64,000 bases of DNA from DATBSK01 sp964501785 (GCA_964501785.1 CAZCUD010000004.1:256642-320641), one strand, 5' to 3'. Positions 9,092-17,896 are shown, counted from the first letter of the stretch. Numbers and translations are program-made. The notes: generated from the letters alone by a model not told the origin.

Positions 9092-10176
9092 CCCGAACGG
9101 GATCCGACCTCGACGCCGAGCTGGCCAACTTCTATGCCGACGTCTCCTCCGTCGACCTGGAGCCGCTCTGGACCCAGACCAAGCAGCTGGTGCCCGCAGC
9201 GCCCGCTCCCGCCGCAGTGCCGTGGCTCTGGCGAGGAGCGACGCTGCGGGCGCTCGCCCATCGCGCACGAGAGCTGATCACGATCGAGCGTGGTGGCGAA
9301 CGGCGTGTGCTGGGCCTCGCCAATCCCGGGTTGGGCGGTGCACCATACGCGACGCCCACGCTCTGGGGGGCCATCCAGGTGCTCGGGCCGGACGAGTCGG
9401 CCCCCGCACACCGGCATGCTGCGGCCGCGATCCGCTTCGTGCTGGAGGGCGAAGGGGTCTGGACGACCGTCGACGGCGACGGGTGTCGCATGGGACCGGG
9501 TGACCTCGTCCTGACGCCCGCCTGGACCTTCCACGACCACAGCAACGGTGGCGAGGCCCCGATGCTGTGGTTCGACGGGCTCGACCTCCCTCTGGTGAAC
9601 GCACTCGACGCGAGCTTCTTCGAGCACCACGCCGACCTGCGCCAACCGGTGCTGGGCTTCGATCTCTCGGAGGACCGCTACGGCACCGGGCTCGTCCCCT
9701 ACCCCCGTGCGGCTGCTGGCGCCGCACACTCGCCGCTCTACGTCTATCGCTGGGCCCAGACCGACGCACTGCTCACGAGGCTGGCCGCGACTGCTGACGA
9801 GCCGATGACCAGCGTCGAGTTCACCAGCCCCACCACGGGCGCGGCGGCGCTGCCGACCCTGACGTCTGCGATGCACCGCATCGAGCCCGGCCGACGTACG
9901 GCGTCACGGCGCAAGGCGGGGAGCTCCGTCTTCGTCGTCTACCGAGGAGAGGGCCGCACCGTCATCGGCGGTAAGGCCTTCGAGTGGTCACCGGGCGACA
10001 TGTTCGTCGCGCCCTCGTGGGCGGCGGTGGACCACGAGGCCGAGGCGTCGAGCGACCTGTTCGAGCTGAGCGACGAGGCGGTGCTGCGCGCGCTGCACCT
10101 CTTCCGCACCGAAGAGCTCGGCGAACCGCAGCCCGTCACCGGCACCTTCACACCCAAGGGGGTCGGCAGCGAGTGA
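9088..10176 (+). CDS. Gentisate 1,2-dioxygenase family bicupin
   Basis: 362 residues from the GTG at 9088. This is a typical two-cupin gentisate 1,2-dioxygenase. The first cupin carries the iron ligands H108-R-H110 in a HRHAAAAIRFVLEGEG block and H149/H151 in TPAWTFHDHSN. The second cupin (about 260-345) lacks the histidines, as in most family members. The enzyme cleaves gentisate to maleylpyruvate. The required downstream enzymes, a mycothiol-dependent maleylpyruvate isomerase and an FAH-family hydrolase, are at 34.7-36.4 kb, and the salicylate-activating genes follow at 11.6-14.9 kb. Salicylate or 1-hydroxy-2-naphthoate dioxygenases are alternatives in the same family. Confidence 0.82.
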   Translation: MTRTGSDLDAELANFYADVSSVDLEPLWTQTKQLVPAAPAPAAVPWLWRGATLRALAHRARELITIERGGERRVLGLANPGLGGAPYATPTLWGAIQVLGPDESAPAHRHAAAAIRFVLEGEGVWTTVDGDGCRMGPGDLVLTPAWTFHDHSNGGEAPMLWFDGLDLPLVNALDASFFEHHADLRQPVLGFDLSEDRYGTGLVPYPRAAAGAAHSPLYVYRWAQTDALLTRLAATADEPMTSVEFTSPTTGAAALPTLTSAMHRIEPGRRTASRRKAGSSVFVVYRGEGRTVIGGKAFEWSPGDMFVAPSWAAVDHEAEASSDLFELSDEAVLRALHLFRTEELGEPQPVTGTFTPKGVGSE

Positions 10177-10190
10177 TCGCTGCCGACCCC
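10159..10190. terminator. Strong hairpin between convergent genes
   Basis: A perfect 14-bp stem (left arm 10159-10172, right arm 10177-10190) with a GTGA loop spans the stop codon of the dioxygenase gene and the 3' gap before the convergent substrate-binding protein. No T-run follows on either strand, but the position between two converging genes and the stem strength fit a bidirectional terminator of the kind common in GC-rich actinomycetes. Confidence 0.65.
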
Positions 10191-10201
10191 ACGTTCGGCC
10201 G

Positions 10202-11437
10202 CTACTGCGTGTCGAACGGGTTGACGAACTTCCCGTCGACCTCGACGAGCTTGCTGTTCTTGACCTCGTAGTACACGACCGTCGGGTTGTAGAGGCGGGG
10301 CAGCGGCACTGGTGAGTCGCCCGCGAACTCCGTGTCGGTGGAGATCGGCGGCGTCATCCCTCCGGTGCTGAAGTTGTTGAGCTTGCCCATGGCGTCGAGG
10401 ACGGACGCAGCATCGATCGTCGGCAGGGTCTCGGCGACGCGTTCGAAGACCCAGGTCGACATCCAGTAGTCGGCGCCGGCGTCGTTGAGGGGAAGGTCGG
10501 CGTCGTAGGCCTTCATGTCACTCGCGTACATCCGGCCACCCTTCGTCTTCTTGGTGAAGCGGGTGGTCGCGGTGACGACCAGGCCGTCCGCGGCATCGCC
10601 GAGATCGTCGATGTACTGCTGGCTGATGAAGGGAGCGATCGTCCCCAAGGACTGATCGTTGCCGCCCTGGGCGACGGTGTTGATGAAGTTCTTGGAGGCG
10701 TCGCCGACGAGGAACATGCCGATGCCCTGGGCCCCGTCATCGGTCGCCGAAGCCACCACCGGCGCCATGTCGAGCTGGTCGGCGGAGAGGATCGTCTGAT
10801 CCAGGATGTCGATGCCGTCCTTTTCGCCCGTGGCGCTGACCATCAGGTTGATGAACCCGGTGGTCGTCCCACCGAGATCGCTGATGACGTACGACTGCTT
10901 GTCGGCGCCCAGCGACTGGAGCTGCAACGGCAAGCCGGCGAAGAGCCCGGCACCGCCCGACACCAGCGGGAACGAGATCGGCGAGGCCGTGGCCAGGACG
11001 TCGTTGGGGTAGTTCCCGATGAACGGGATGCCGGCGGCCTCGAGGATCGGGATGATGACGGCGCCGCTCGGGCCGTTGTAGCCCACGAGCGCCACGACGC
11101 CCTCGTCGACGGCCTTCCGCGCGCACTGCTCGGCAAGGTTCGCGTCGATGCCGGCGTCGCAGGTGAGCACCTCGAGCCTGTGGGTCTCACCCGAGGTGTC
11201 CTCGAGGAAGCCGTGGGTGTTGACGTACTTCGCACGGGCCTTGGCCGCGGCGGGCCACTCGGGATACTCGAACCCGGTCGACGGGTCCGAGAACGGTCCC
11301 ATCGCCATGACCTTGACCGGATCGCCGGTCGGCTTCTCGGAGCCCTGTGCCCCGGCGGGAAGCCCCACGACCGTCGTCGCGAGCATCGTCGCCACCAGCA
11401 TGCACAGGACCAACATTCGAACGGTGATCTTCTTCAC
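10202..11437 (-). CDS. ABC transporter substrate-binding protein, branched-chain/aromatic type
   Basis: 411 residues with an N-terminal signal peptide (MKKITVRMLVLCMLVATMLA, cleavage probably after the GLPAGAQG stretch). No lipobox cysteine is seen. The body is a LivK-type periplasmic-binding fold (VALVGYNGPSGAVIIPILEAAGIPFIGNYP). Members bind amino acids, amides or aromatic acids. No permease or ATPase gene is adjacent, so it is an orphan. It could serve the permease-ATPase fusion at 27375-30167, which has no binding protein in its own operon (inference). It is divergent from the flavoprotein gene at 11640. Confidence 0.85.
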   Translation of the reverse strand: MKKITVRMLVLCMLVATMLATTVVGLPAGAQGSEKPTGDPVKVMAMGPFSDPSTGFEYPEWPAAAKARAKYVNTHGFLEDTSGETHRLEVLTCDAGIDANLAEQCARKAVDEGVVALVGYNGPSGAVIIPILEAAGIPFIGNYPNDVLATASPISFPLVSGGAGLFAGLPLQLQSLGADKQSYVISDLGGTTTGFINLMVSATGEKDGIDILDQTILSADQLDMAPVVASATDDGAQGIGMFLVGDASKNFINTVAQGGNDQSLGTIAPFISQQYIDDLGDAADGLVVTATTRFTKKTKGGRMYASDMKAYDADLPLNDAGADYWMSTWVFERVAETLPTIDAASVLDAMGKLNNFSTGGMTPPISTDTEFAGDSPVPLPRLYNPTVVYYEVKNSKLVEVDGKFVNPFDTQ

Positions 11438-11613
11438 TGGCCCCCCCGGTGTCAGAGACGTTCTGCGGACGCTTGGCTGACCAAGGACGTCCCGAGAACG
11501 TCCGTCTTCCTATCGCAACGGGTTCGACCGGTCAAGGAGGGAGCAGAGCAGCATTCGTCCGGGCGCAGGCTCGAACGGCCGCCCAGGATGTGGGACAAAG
11601 ACTGTACGGCCCG

Positions 11614-11631
11614 CGATGTGATGTCATATCG
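11614..11631. promoter_or_regulatory. Imperfect 18-bp palindrome at the salicylate-gene promoter
   Basis: CGATGTGATGTCATATCG is a near-palindrome (arms match at 7 of 8 positions). It lies just before the chosen GTG start at 11640 in the divergent gap between the binding protein and the salicylyl-CoA hydroxylase-like gene. CATATC inside it could be a -10 element, with CTGTAC 17 bases upstream as a weak -35. It may be an operator, for example for the PaaX-type protein encoded in the same cluster. The rest of the 200-bp gap shows only a short inverted pair (GGACGT/ACGTCC at 11485-11503). Confidence 0.35.
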
Positions 11632-11639
11632 TGCTCGCG

Positions 11640-13217
11640 GTGACGCTGCGTCTCGCTTGTGTCGGTGGTGGCCCCGGTGGGTTGTTCCTCGCTGCGCTCT
11701 TGAAGTCCGCCGATCCGTCGGCCGAGGTCGTGCTCTTCGAGCGGAACCGCCGCGACGACACCTTCGGCTTCGGCGTGGTGTTCTCGAGCGCCACCCTCGG
11801 TGGTCTCGACCGGGCAGACCCGGTGCTGCTCGAGGAGCTCCGCCGCAGCTCCGCGCACTGGGACCGCATCGAGGTGCGCGTCCGCGGCGAGCGATTCGCG
11901 TGTGAGGGCAACGGCATGGCGGCGATCACTCGTGCGACGCTGCTTCGTCTCCTCCACGAGCGAGCTGTCGAGACCGGAGTCGAGCTGCGCTTCCAGACGG
12001 AGGTGCAGGACCTGGCGTTGCTCGACGACTTCGACGTCGTGGTCGCGGGGGACGGCGCGAACTCCTGGTATCGCCAGCAGTTCGCCGACCATTTCGGGAC
12101 GACGACCGACGTCGCGTCCGCCAAGTTCATCTGGCTCGGTACGACATACCCGTTCGACGGGCTGACCTTCGTGCACGCGCGCAACGACGACGGTGTGTTC
12201 GCGGTGCACGGATACCCCATCGGCGGCGCGGGGACCTTCATCGTCGAGACCGACGAGGAGTCGTGGCGTCGGGCGGGTCTCGATCGATTCGACGTGACAC
12301 AGCCGCCCGGGCCCAGCGACCTCGGCAGCAAGCGGTACCTCGAAGAGCTCTTCGCCGACCAGCTCGGAGGCCACGAGCTGCTGGTGAACAACTCGCGGTG
12401 GGCGAACTTTCGCACGATCCACAACGCGACCTGGTCGCACGAGAACCTCGTGCTCATCGGAGATGCTGCGCACACCGCGCACTTCAGCGTCGGGTCGGGC
12501 ACCAAGATGGCGATGGAGGACGCCGTGTCGCTCGCTGGTGCGCTCTCCCGGCACCGACGTGACGTCACTGCTGCGTTCGAAGAGTACGAGGCGAACCGGC
12601 GGCCATCGGTCGAGAAGATCCAGCGGTCGGCACGGCCGAGCCTGTCCTGGTGGGAGCACTTCGGCCTGTATCACGACACCCTCGAACCGCCGCAGTTCGC
12701 CTTCCACTTCTTCTCCCGAGCGATCGGTCGCGAACGGCTCGCCGAGCGCGACCCGGAGTTCGTCCGCCAGATCGAGGAGTGGTGGCTGGAGCGACATGGC
12801 GCCGACGTGCTCAGCAGCCCTCTCGACATCGGCCCGGTGACGTTCCCGCGTCGTCTCGTGTCGATCGACTCGGCCGGCGAGTCCCTGCGCTGTGGCGGGC
12901 TGGAGGTGCCGCTCCTCCGCGACTGGGCCGGTCCGGCGCGCGCACCCTGGGCTGCCTGGCTCGACGCGCCCGACGACGACCGCGACCTCGCGAGCGCGAT
13001 CGCCCAGGCGAAGCGGGCGATCGGCGAGAGCGCGAATCTGGTCGCCATCGGTGGAGGAACCGCCCTGGCCCGCGCTCGGCTCTCGGAGGAGGTCAGGCTC
13101 CAGCTCGGCGTCCCCTCCGCGATCGTGGACGACGAGCTGACCGGTGACGCCGCCGTGACGACTGTCCTCGCGGGGCGGGCCGACCTCGTCGGGTCGAGAG
13201 GTGGGGCCGGTGCTTGA
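11640..13217 (+). CDS. Salicylyl-CoA 5-hydroxylase-like FAD monooxygenase with shrunken reductase domain
   Basis: 525 residues from the GTG at 11640; GTG 11631 is an alternative. The N-terminal ~400 residues are a class A flavin hydroxylase: dinucleotide motif VGGGPGGLFLA, and the FAD-ribityl GD motif LIGDAAHTAHFSVGSGTKMA. It resembles the first half of salicylyl-CoA 5-hydroxylase and anthraniloyl-CoA monooxygenase (WWEHFGLYHDTLEPPQFAFHF). Those enzymes usually carry a full old-yellow-enzyme-like domain (~370 residues). Here only ~135 residues follow: a start-like piece (DIGPVTFPRRLVSID) joined to an end-like piece (LGVPSAIVDD...VLAGRADLV), as if the barrel middle had been deleted. It overlaps the salicylate-AMP ligase gene. 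Confidence 0.68.
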   Translation: MTLRLACVGGGPGGLFLAALLKSADPSAEVVLFERNRRDDTFGFGVVFSSATLGGLDRADPVLLEELRRSSAHWDRIEVRVRGERFACEGNGMAAITRATLLRLLHERAVETGVELRFQTEVQDLALLDDFDVVVAGDGANSWYRQQFADHFGTTTDVASAKFIWLGTTYPFDGLTFVHARNDDGVFAVHGYPIGGAGTFIVETDEESWRRAGLDRFDVTQPPGPSDLGSKRYLEELFADQLGGHELLVNNSRWANFRTIHNATWSHENLVLIGDAAHTAHFSVGSGTKMAMEDAVSLAGALSRHRRDVTAAFEEYEANRRPSVEKIQRSARPSLSWWEHFGLYHDTLEPPQFAFHFFSRAIGRERLAERDPEFVRQIEEWWLERHGADVLSSPLDIGPVTFPRRLVSIDSAGESLRCGGLEVPLLRDWAGPARAPWAAWLDAPDDDRDLASAIAQAKRAIGESANLVAIGGGTALARARLSEEVRLQLGVPSAIVDDELTGDAAVTTVLAGRADLVGSRGGAGA

Positions 13218-14862
13218 GGGCTTCGTGCCTTGGGACGATGCAACCGCCGAGCGCTATCGGGCCGAGGGCTGCTGGCTCGGGCGCTCGCTCGGCGAGCACC
13301 TCTGGGACCGGGCCGACCGATGGGCCGACCGTGTGGCCCTCACCGACGGGGCCGAACGCTCGACGTACGGCGAGCTGTTCGAGGCGGCCGATCGCGTCGC
13401 CACTCGGCTCGCCGCGCTCGGGTGGACGGGCGGCGACACCGTCGTCTTGCAGCTCCCCAACACCGGTGCGTTCGTCGTGCTGACCCTTGCTTGTCTCCGC
13501 CTGGGAGTCGCGCCCGTGATGGCGCTGCCAGCACACCGTCGTCACGAGCTCGAGCACCTCGCTCGCACTGCCGCAGCGCGAGCGCTCGTCGTCGTCGACG
13601 AACACCGCGGCTACGACCACCAGAGCCTTGCCGCCGAGATCGCGGCCGACGTCCCATCGGTGCAGGAGATCATCGTGGTCGGCGACGACGTCGCGCGCCC
13701 ACACATCTCGTACTCAGAGCTCGATCGGCAGGAGGATGCCGTCGACCCCGCGTCTGCTCGTTCCACGCTCGACGCACGAGCTCCGGCGAGCGGGGAGGTC
13801 GCGGTGATCCTCCTCTCGGGTGGGACGACCGGCGTCCCGAAGCTCATCGCGCGCACTCACGACGACTACGAGTACAACGCCCGTCGAAGTGGTGAGGTGT
13901 GCGGGTTCGACCAGGACACCGTGTACCTGGTCGTGTTGCCGATCGGTCACAACTTCCCGCTCGCGTGCCCGGGAATCCTCGGCACGTTGCTCGTTGGCGG
14001 TCGTGTGGTGTTGGCCGAGTCCCCCGAACCGGGCGCCGCGTTCGACACCATGCACCGCGAGAACGTCACGCACGTCGCGGTCGTCCCGGCGGTCGCGCAA
14101 CGGTGGCTCGATGCCGTCGAGTCGGCGGTGGTGGAGCCGGCTCCGTCACTGCGCGTGCTCCAGGTCGGTGGGGCTCGCATGCCACCGGAAGTCGCGCGCC
14201 GCGTTCGTCCGGTCCTACGCTGCACGCTCCAACAGGTCTTCGGGATGGCCGAGGGCCTGCTCAACTACACGAGGCTCGACGACACCGAGGACGTGATCTG
14301 CGAGACGCAAGGGCGCCCGATCAGCGACGCGGACGAGCTGCGAATCGTCGACGACGCCGACCAGACGATCCCCGATGGAGAACCTGGGAACCTCTTGACC
14401 CGCGGGCCGTACACGATCCGCGGGTACCTCCGCGCCGAGGCGCACAACGCTCGAGCGTTCACATCGGACGGCTGGTACCGTACGGGCGACGTCGTCCGCC
14501 TCCACGACTCGGGCAACCTCGTGGTGCTCGGACGCACGAAGGACCTGATCAACCGCGCTGGCGAGAAGATCTCCGCGGAGGAGGTGGAGAACCTCGTGCA
14601 CGGGGTGGCGCCTGTGGTGCAGGTCGCTGCGGTCGCGATGCCGGACTCCGACGTCGGCGAGCGCATCTGCGTCTTCGCAGTTCCCCGGGGCGACGAGACA
14701 CTCGACCTCGAAGCCATCCGAGCATCCCTGGAGCAGCGGGGTGTCGCACGGTTCAAGTGGCCCGAGCGGCTCGAGGTCGTCGAGGCGCTGCCGGTCACGA
14801 ACGTCGGCAAGGTCGACAAGCAGGCGTTGCGGCAGCAGCTCGTACAGCAGACGTCGCGATGA
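13210..14862 (+). CDS. Salicylate-AMP ligase / aryl-CoA ligase (EntE/DhbE-like)
   Basis: 550 residues from GTG 13210, eight bases inside the previous gene; GTG 13201 is an alternative. The protein looks like 2,3-dihydroxybenzoate/salicylate adenylating enzymes: opening GFVPWDDATAERYRAEGCW, P-loop SGGTTGVPKLI, VFGMAEGLLNYTRLDDTED, and the C-terminal PVTNVGKVDKQALRQQL. Such a ligase (SdgA) starts the CoA-dependent salicylate pathway known from Streptomyces sp. WA46: salicylate to salicylyl-CoA, then gentisyl-CoA, then gentisate. Adjacent to the hydroxylase-like gene and near gentisate dioxygenase, catabolism is more likely than siderophore synthesis. Confidence 0.75.
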   Translation: MLEGFVPWDDATAERYRAEGCWLGRSLGEHLWDRADRWADRVALTDGAERSTYGELFEAADRVATRLAALGWTGGDTVVLQLPNTGAFVVLTLACLRLGVAPVMALPAHRRHELEHLARTAAARALVVVDEHRGYDHQSLAAEIAADVPSVQEIIVVGDDVARPHISYSELDRQEDAVDPASARSTLDARAPASGEVAVILLSGGTTGVPKLIARTHDDYEYNARRSGEVCGFDQDTVYLVVLPIGHNFPLACPGILGTLLVGGRVVLAESPEPGAAFDTMHRENVTHVAVVPAVAQRWLDAVESAVVEPAPSLRVLQVGGARMPPEVARRVRPVLRCTLQQVFGMAEGLLNYTRLDDTEDVICETQGRPISDADELRIVDDADQTIPDGEPGNLLTRGPYTIRGYLRAEAHNARAFTSDGWYRTGDVVRLHDSGNLVVLGRTKDLINRAGEKISAEEVENLVHGVAPVVQVAAVAMPDSDVGERICVFAVPRGDETLDLEAIRASLEQRGVARFKWPERLEVVEALPVTNVGKVDKQALRQQLVQQTSR

Positions 14863-14951
14863 CCCGGCGCCGTCGCCTCCCATCGTCTGCCCGGGTCAGC
14901 CACCGCTAGGCGATCGAGTTGGCCGTCCCGCGACCCGATTCGGCGCTGGCG

Positions 14952-15851
14952 ATGCACCGCGAGGTGCCGCCGATCTTCCTCAACGCGAAGCCCACGCCGC
15001 GCTCGATCGTATTCGGATTGCTCGGCGACTACGTGCGCTACCACTTCGACCGGACGGTGCGCCTCCGCGCAATGGTCGATCTCCTGGCGTGCTTCGGCAT
15101 CTCCGAGCCGACCGCGCGGATGCTGATGTCGCGTCTGCGCCGAGAAGGTTGGTTCGACACGCGGCGCGTGGGGCGCGAGTCGATGTACCGCGTCAACGAC
15201 CGCTGCATCCAGATGCTCGAGCAGGGACGAACACGCATCTTCAACCGTGAGCGCTCATCGTGGGACGGTCGGTGGTACATGGCGATCTACGCGGTGCCGG
15301 AGTCCGATCGCAAGGAGCGCGATCACATCCGCAAGATCGCCGCCTGGCTCGGCTTCGGGCCGCTCGCGTCGTCGACCTGGATCTCTCCGCACAACCGGCT
15401 CGACGCTCTTGCGAGCGAGCTGGACGGCGCGAGGAACGTCCGGCTCGATCTCTTCGAGGCCAGCTGTGGCACCCTCCGCATCGACCGCGAGATCGCCGGC
15501 CGGTGCTGGGATCTCGACGCGCTCAACCGCGACTACGCGCGTCTGCTGGAGACCATCCGGTCGCGCATCGTGGACTACGAAGCGGGGCACCTGAGCCCTC
15601 GGGAAGCGCTCGTCGAGCGCACCTACCTGGTGCACGAGTACAGGTTGCTGCCGTTCCGCGACCCGGACCTCCCGATCGAGCTCCTGCCTGCGGGTTGGGC
15701 CGGCCACGACGCGCACGTCGCGTTCCTCGAGGCGTACGAGGCCCTGCGCCGTCCCGCCGAGGACTACTTCCTGACCGTGGCCGACCCGGCCCGGGTCACG
15801 GGGGTCACCTCGATCGCGCGCGGAGCGGCATCGAGGCTCGAGACCTCGTGA
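14952..15851 (+). CDS. Second PaaX-family transcriptional regulator
   Basis: 299 residues from ATG 14952; a TTG at 14919 would add 11. Winged helix near the N-terminus (RSIVFGLLGDYVRY, EPTARMLMSRLRREGWFDTRR), then the PaaX central domain (DGRWYMAIYAVPESDRKERD) and the C-terminal domain (LVHEYRLLPFRDPDLP). It is only distantly like the PaaX-type protein at 2600-3445. Coupled by GTGA to the acyl-CoA synthetase downstream and 89 bases after the ligase. It likely controls the salicylate genes in response to an aryl-CoA (inference). Confidence 0.8.
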   Translation: MHREVPPIFLNAKPTPRSIVFGLLGDYVRYHFDRTVRLRAMVDLLACFGISEPTARMLMSRLRREGWFDTRRVGRESMYRVNDRCIQMLEQGRTRIFNRERSSWDGRWYMAIYAVPESDRKERDHIRKIAAWLGFGPLASSTWISPHNRLDALASELDGARNVRLDLFEASCGTLRIDREIAGRCWDLDALNRDYARLLETIRSRIVDYEAGHLSPREALVERTYLVHEYRLLPFRDPDLPIELLPAGWAGHDAHVAFLEAYEALRRPAEDYFLTVADPARVTGVTSIARGAASRLETS

Positions 15852-17896
15852 CGCCGCGTCCACCGCTGGCGCGACTCTTCGCGCCGGCCTCGATCGCGGT
15901 CGTCGGCGCTTCCGACGATCCCTCGAAGATGGGACATGCCCTCATGAGGGCGCTCGATGGGTTCGAGGGCGACGTGCATCCGGTGAACGCGCGCGGGGCG
16001 TCGGTCGAGGGCCGAGCGTCCTTCCGTCGTGTGACCGATCTCCCGACCGCGGTGGATCTCGCTGTGCTCGCCGTCCCTGCCGAAGCCGTGCCAGAGGTCG
16101 TCGCAGAGTGCGGAACGGCCGGCGTGAGCGCGGCGGTCATCTGCGCTGGCGGGTTCGCCGAGACGGGGGACGCAGCACGCCTCGACCTCCAGCAGCGCAC
16201 GAAGCGTGCGGGCGCATCGGCCGGCGTACGGCTGCTCGGCCCGAACACCTCCGGCTTCTACAACCCGGTCGACAAGGCGAACGTCACCTTCCTGCCAGGT
16301 GCTGGCGCGCTCCCCGCCGGGTCGCTCGCCGTCATCGCACAGAGCGGTGGTGTGAACCTTGCGCTGGGCTTCCAGTGCGCCCGATCGGGGCTCGGGCTGC
16401 GTCTCGGCGTCGGTCTCGGCAACGCACTCGACGTCGGCTTCGCCGAAGTGCTCGACTTCGTCGCCGGCGACGAGGCGACGCAGGTCGTCGCGTTGCACGT
16501 GGAAGGTGCCGCCGACGGGCGCGCTCTGTTCGAAGCCGTCCGCCGCGTGGCAGCCGTGAAGCCGGTCGTAGCGCTCAAGGTCGGCCGTTCGGACGTGGGT
16601 GCCTTCGCCGCCTCGCACACGGGTGCCATGATCGGGGCGTACGAGCTGACCCGCGCCGCGCTCGCGCAGGCAGGAGCCGTCGTCGTCGACGATCCGTCCG
16701 AGCTCGTCGATGCCGCACGGGCGCTCACCGGCGTCTCGGTCCCTGCAGCCGCGGACCCCGGGGTAGGTCTCGTGACCGCCCAGGCCGGACCGGGCCTGAT
16801 CGTCGCCGACATGCTGCGCAGCGCCGGTGTGCGGCTGCCGATGCTCGCCGAGGTGACACGCCGGCGCCTCGACTCGCTGTTGCCACCGATCACCTTCCTG
16901 GCGAACCCCGTCGACACCGGCCGACCGAGCGAGACGTTCGTCGATGTCCTCGGCGCGGTGTGTGACGATCCCGGCGTCGATGTGCTGGCCTGCTACGTCC
17001 TCGACGAGCCGGACGCGGTCGACCCGGCCGACGCGCTCGCGAGCATCAAGAGCGACACACCCGTTGTCTTCGGAACCGCCGGCATCGACAGCACGAGTCG
17101 TCGTGCGCGCTTCGATCCTCTCGACATCTCCGTGTTCGAGTCACCGGACAGCCTCGCTCACGCGGCGCGGGCAGTGGTCGCCCGCGGTCGCGCCCTGCAT
17201 CGGATGACGACAGCCCATCCGACCGCCACCTGCGCTGCGCGGACGATCAATGCCGCGATGGACGAGCACGCGGCGAAGCAGCTGCTCGACCAACTCGGCT
17301 TCACGACGCCCACGCGTCGCGTCTGTGCGGGGCCGGAAGCGGCATGCGCGACCCTGACGCAGCTCACCACGCCGGTCGTCGTGAAGGTGCTCGACCCCGC
17401 CATCACGCACAAGACCGACGTCGGCGGCGTGGCGGTCGGAGTCCGGGACGAGCGAACCATGCTCGCCGTCCTCGACGACTTCACGCGACGTGACCTCCCG
17501 GTCGATCGGATCCTCGTCGAGGAGCAGGCGGCTGACGGGGTCGACCTGATCGTCGGCGCAGTGCGCGACGCGACGTTCGGCCCGACCGTGATGCTCGGCA
17601 TCGGCGGCACCTTGGCCGAGGTCGTGCCCCCCGTCGCGATGCGCCTCGCTCCGATGACCGGCCTCGACGTCGCCGAGATGATCGAGGCGCTGCCGGCCGA
17701 GCTCCGAGCCGGGACCCGCGGCGGCGTGCCCGTCGACGCGTCGCAGCTCGCCGAGGCGCTGGGGTCGCTCGGAGCCTTCCTCGTCGCTCACCCGCAGGTC
17801 GCGAGCATCGAGATCAACCCGCTGCGGGCCGGCGAAGGAGGCCTGATCGCGCTGGACGCGCTCGTGCTCGTCGACGGAGGCCTTTCCGGGCCCTGA
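15848..17896 (+). CDS. NDP-forming acyl-CoA synthetase, fused alpha-beta type
   Basis: 682 residues from GTG 15848, overlapping the regulator stop. A longer open frame reaching into the regulator is rejected. Domain order: CoA-binding Rossmann domain (ASIAVVGASDDPSKMG), succinyl-CoA-synthetase-like ligase domains with the likely phosphohistidine in AASHTGAM, then an ATP-grasp domain (DEHAAKQLLDQLGF, VVKVLDPAITHKTDVGGVAVGV). This is the ADP-forming acetyl-CoA synthetase architecture. Members interconvert acyl-CoA and free acid with ATP/ADP. In this operon it could conserve energy from, or recycle CoA of, pathway thioesters such as gentisyl-CoA, but that is a guess. Converges on an LLM gene. 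Confidence 0.8.
   Translation: MTPRPPLARLFAPASIAVVGASDDPSKMGHALMRALDGFEGDVHPVNARGASVEGRASFRRVTDLPTAVDLAVLAVPAEAVPEVVAECGTAGVSAAVICAGGFAETGDAARLDLQQRTKRAGASAGVRLLGPNTSGFYNPVDKANVTFLPGAGALPAGSLAVIAQSGGVNLALGFQCARSGLGLRLGVGLGNALDVGFAEVLDFVAGDEATQVVALHVEGAADGRALFEAVRRVAAVKPVVALKVGRSDVGAFAASHTGAMIGAYELTRAALAQAGAVVVDDPSELVDAARALTGVSVPAAADPGVGLVTAQAGPGLIVADMLRSAGVRLPMLAEVTRRRLDSLLPPITFLANPVDTGRPSETFVDVLGAVCDDPGVDVLACYVLDEPDAVDPADALASIKSDTPVVFGTAGIDSTSRRARFDPLDISVFESPDSLAHAARAVVARGRALHRMTTAHPTATCAARTINAAMDEHAAKQLLDQLGFTTPTRRVCAGPEAACATLTQLTTPVVVKVLDPAITHKTDVGGVAVGVRDERTMLAVLDDFTRRDLPVDRILVEEQAADGVDLIVGAVRDATFGPTVMLGIGGTLAEVVPPVAMRLAPMTGLDVAEMIEALPAELRAGTRGGVPVDASQLAEALGSLGAFLVAHPQVASIEINPLRAGEGGLIALDALVLVDGGLSGP

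Noticed and set aside
6245..9268. A 1007-residue open frame on the minus strand
   Set aside because: It runs antisense through four well-supported plus-strand genes, is low-complexity and Arg/His/Val-rich, and has no family features. It is a by-product of GC-rich codon use.
9088..10176. 1-hydroxy-2-naphthoate dioxygenase
   Set aside because: Possible by family, but the maleylpyruvate isomerase and FAH hydrolase in the same window fit gentisate better.
13210..14862. Siderophore (salicylate/DHB) biosynthesis ligase
   Set aside because: No isochorismate synthase, aryl-carrier or NRPS genes are near; the neighbours are catabolic.
15260..15847. N-terminal extension of the acyl-CoA synthetase frame
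   Set aside because: It covers the PaaX gene out of frame; the GTGA overlap at 15848 gives the family's normal start.
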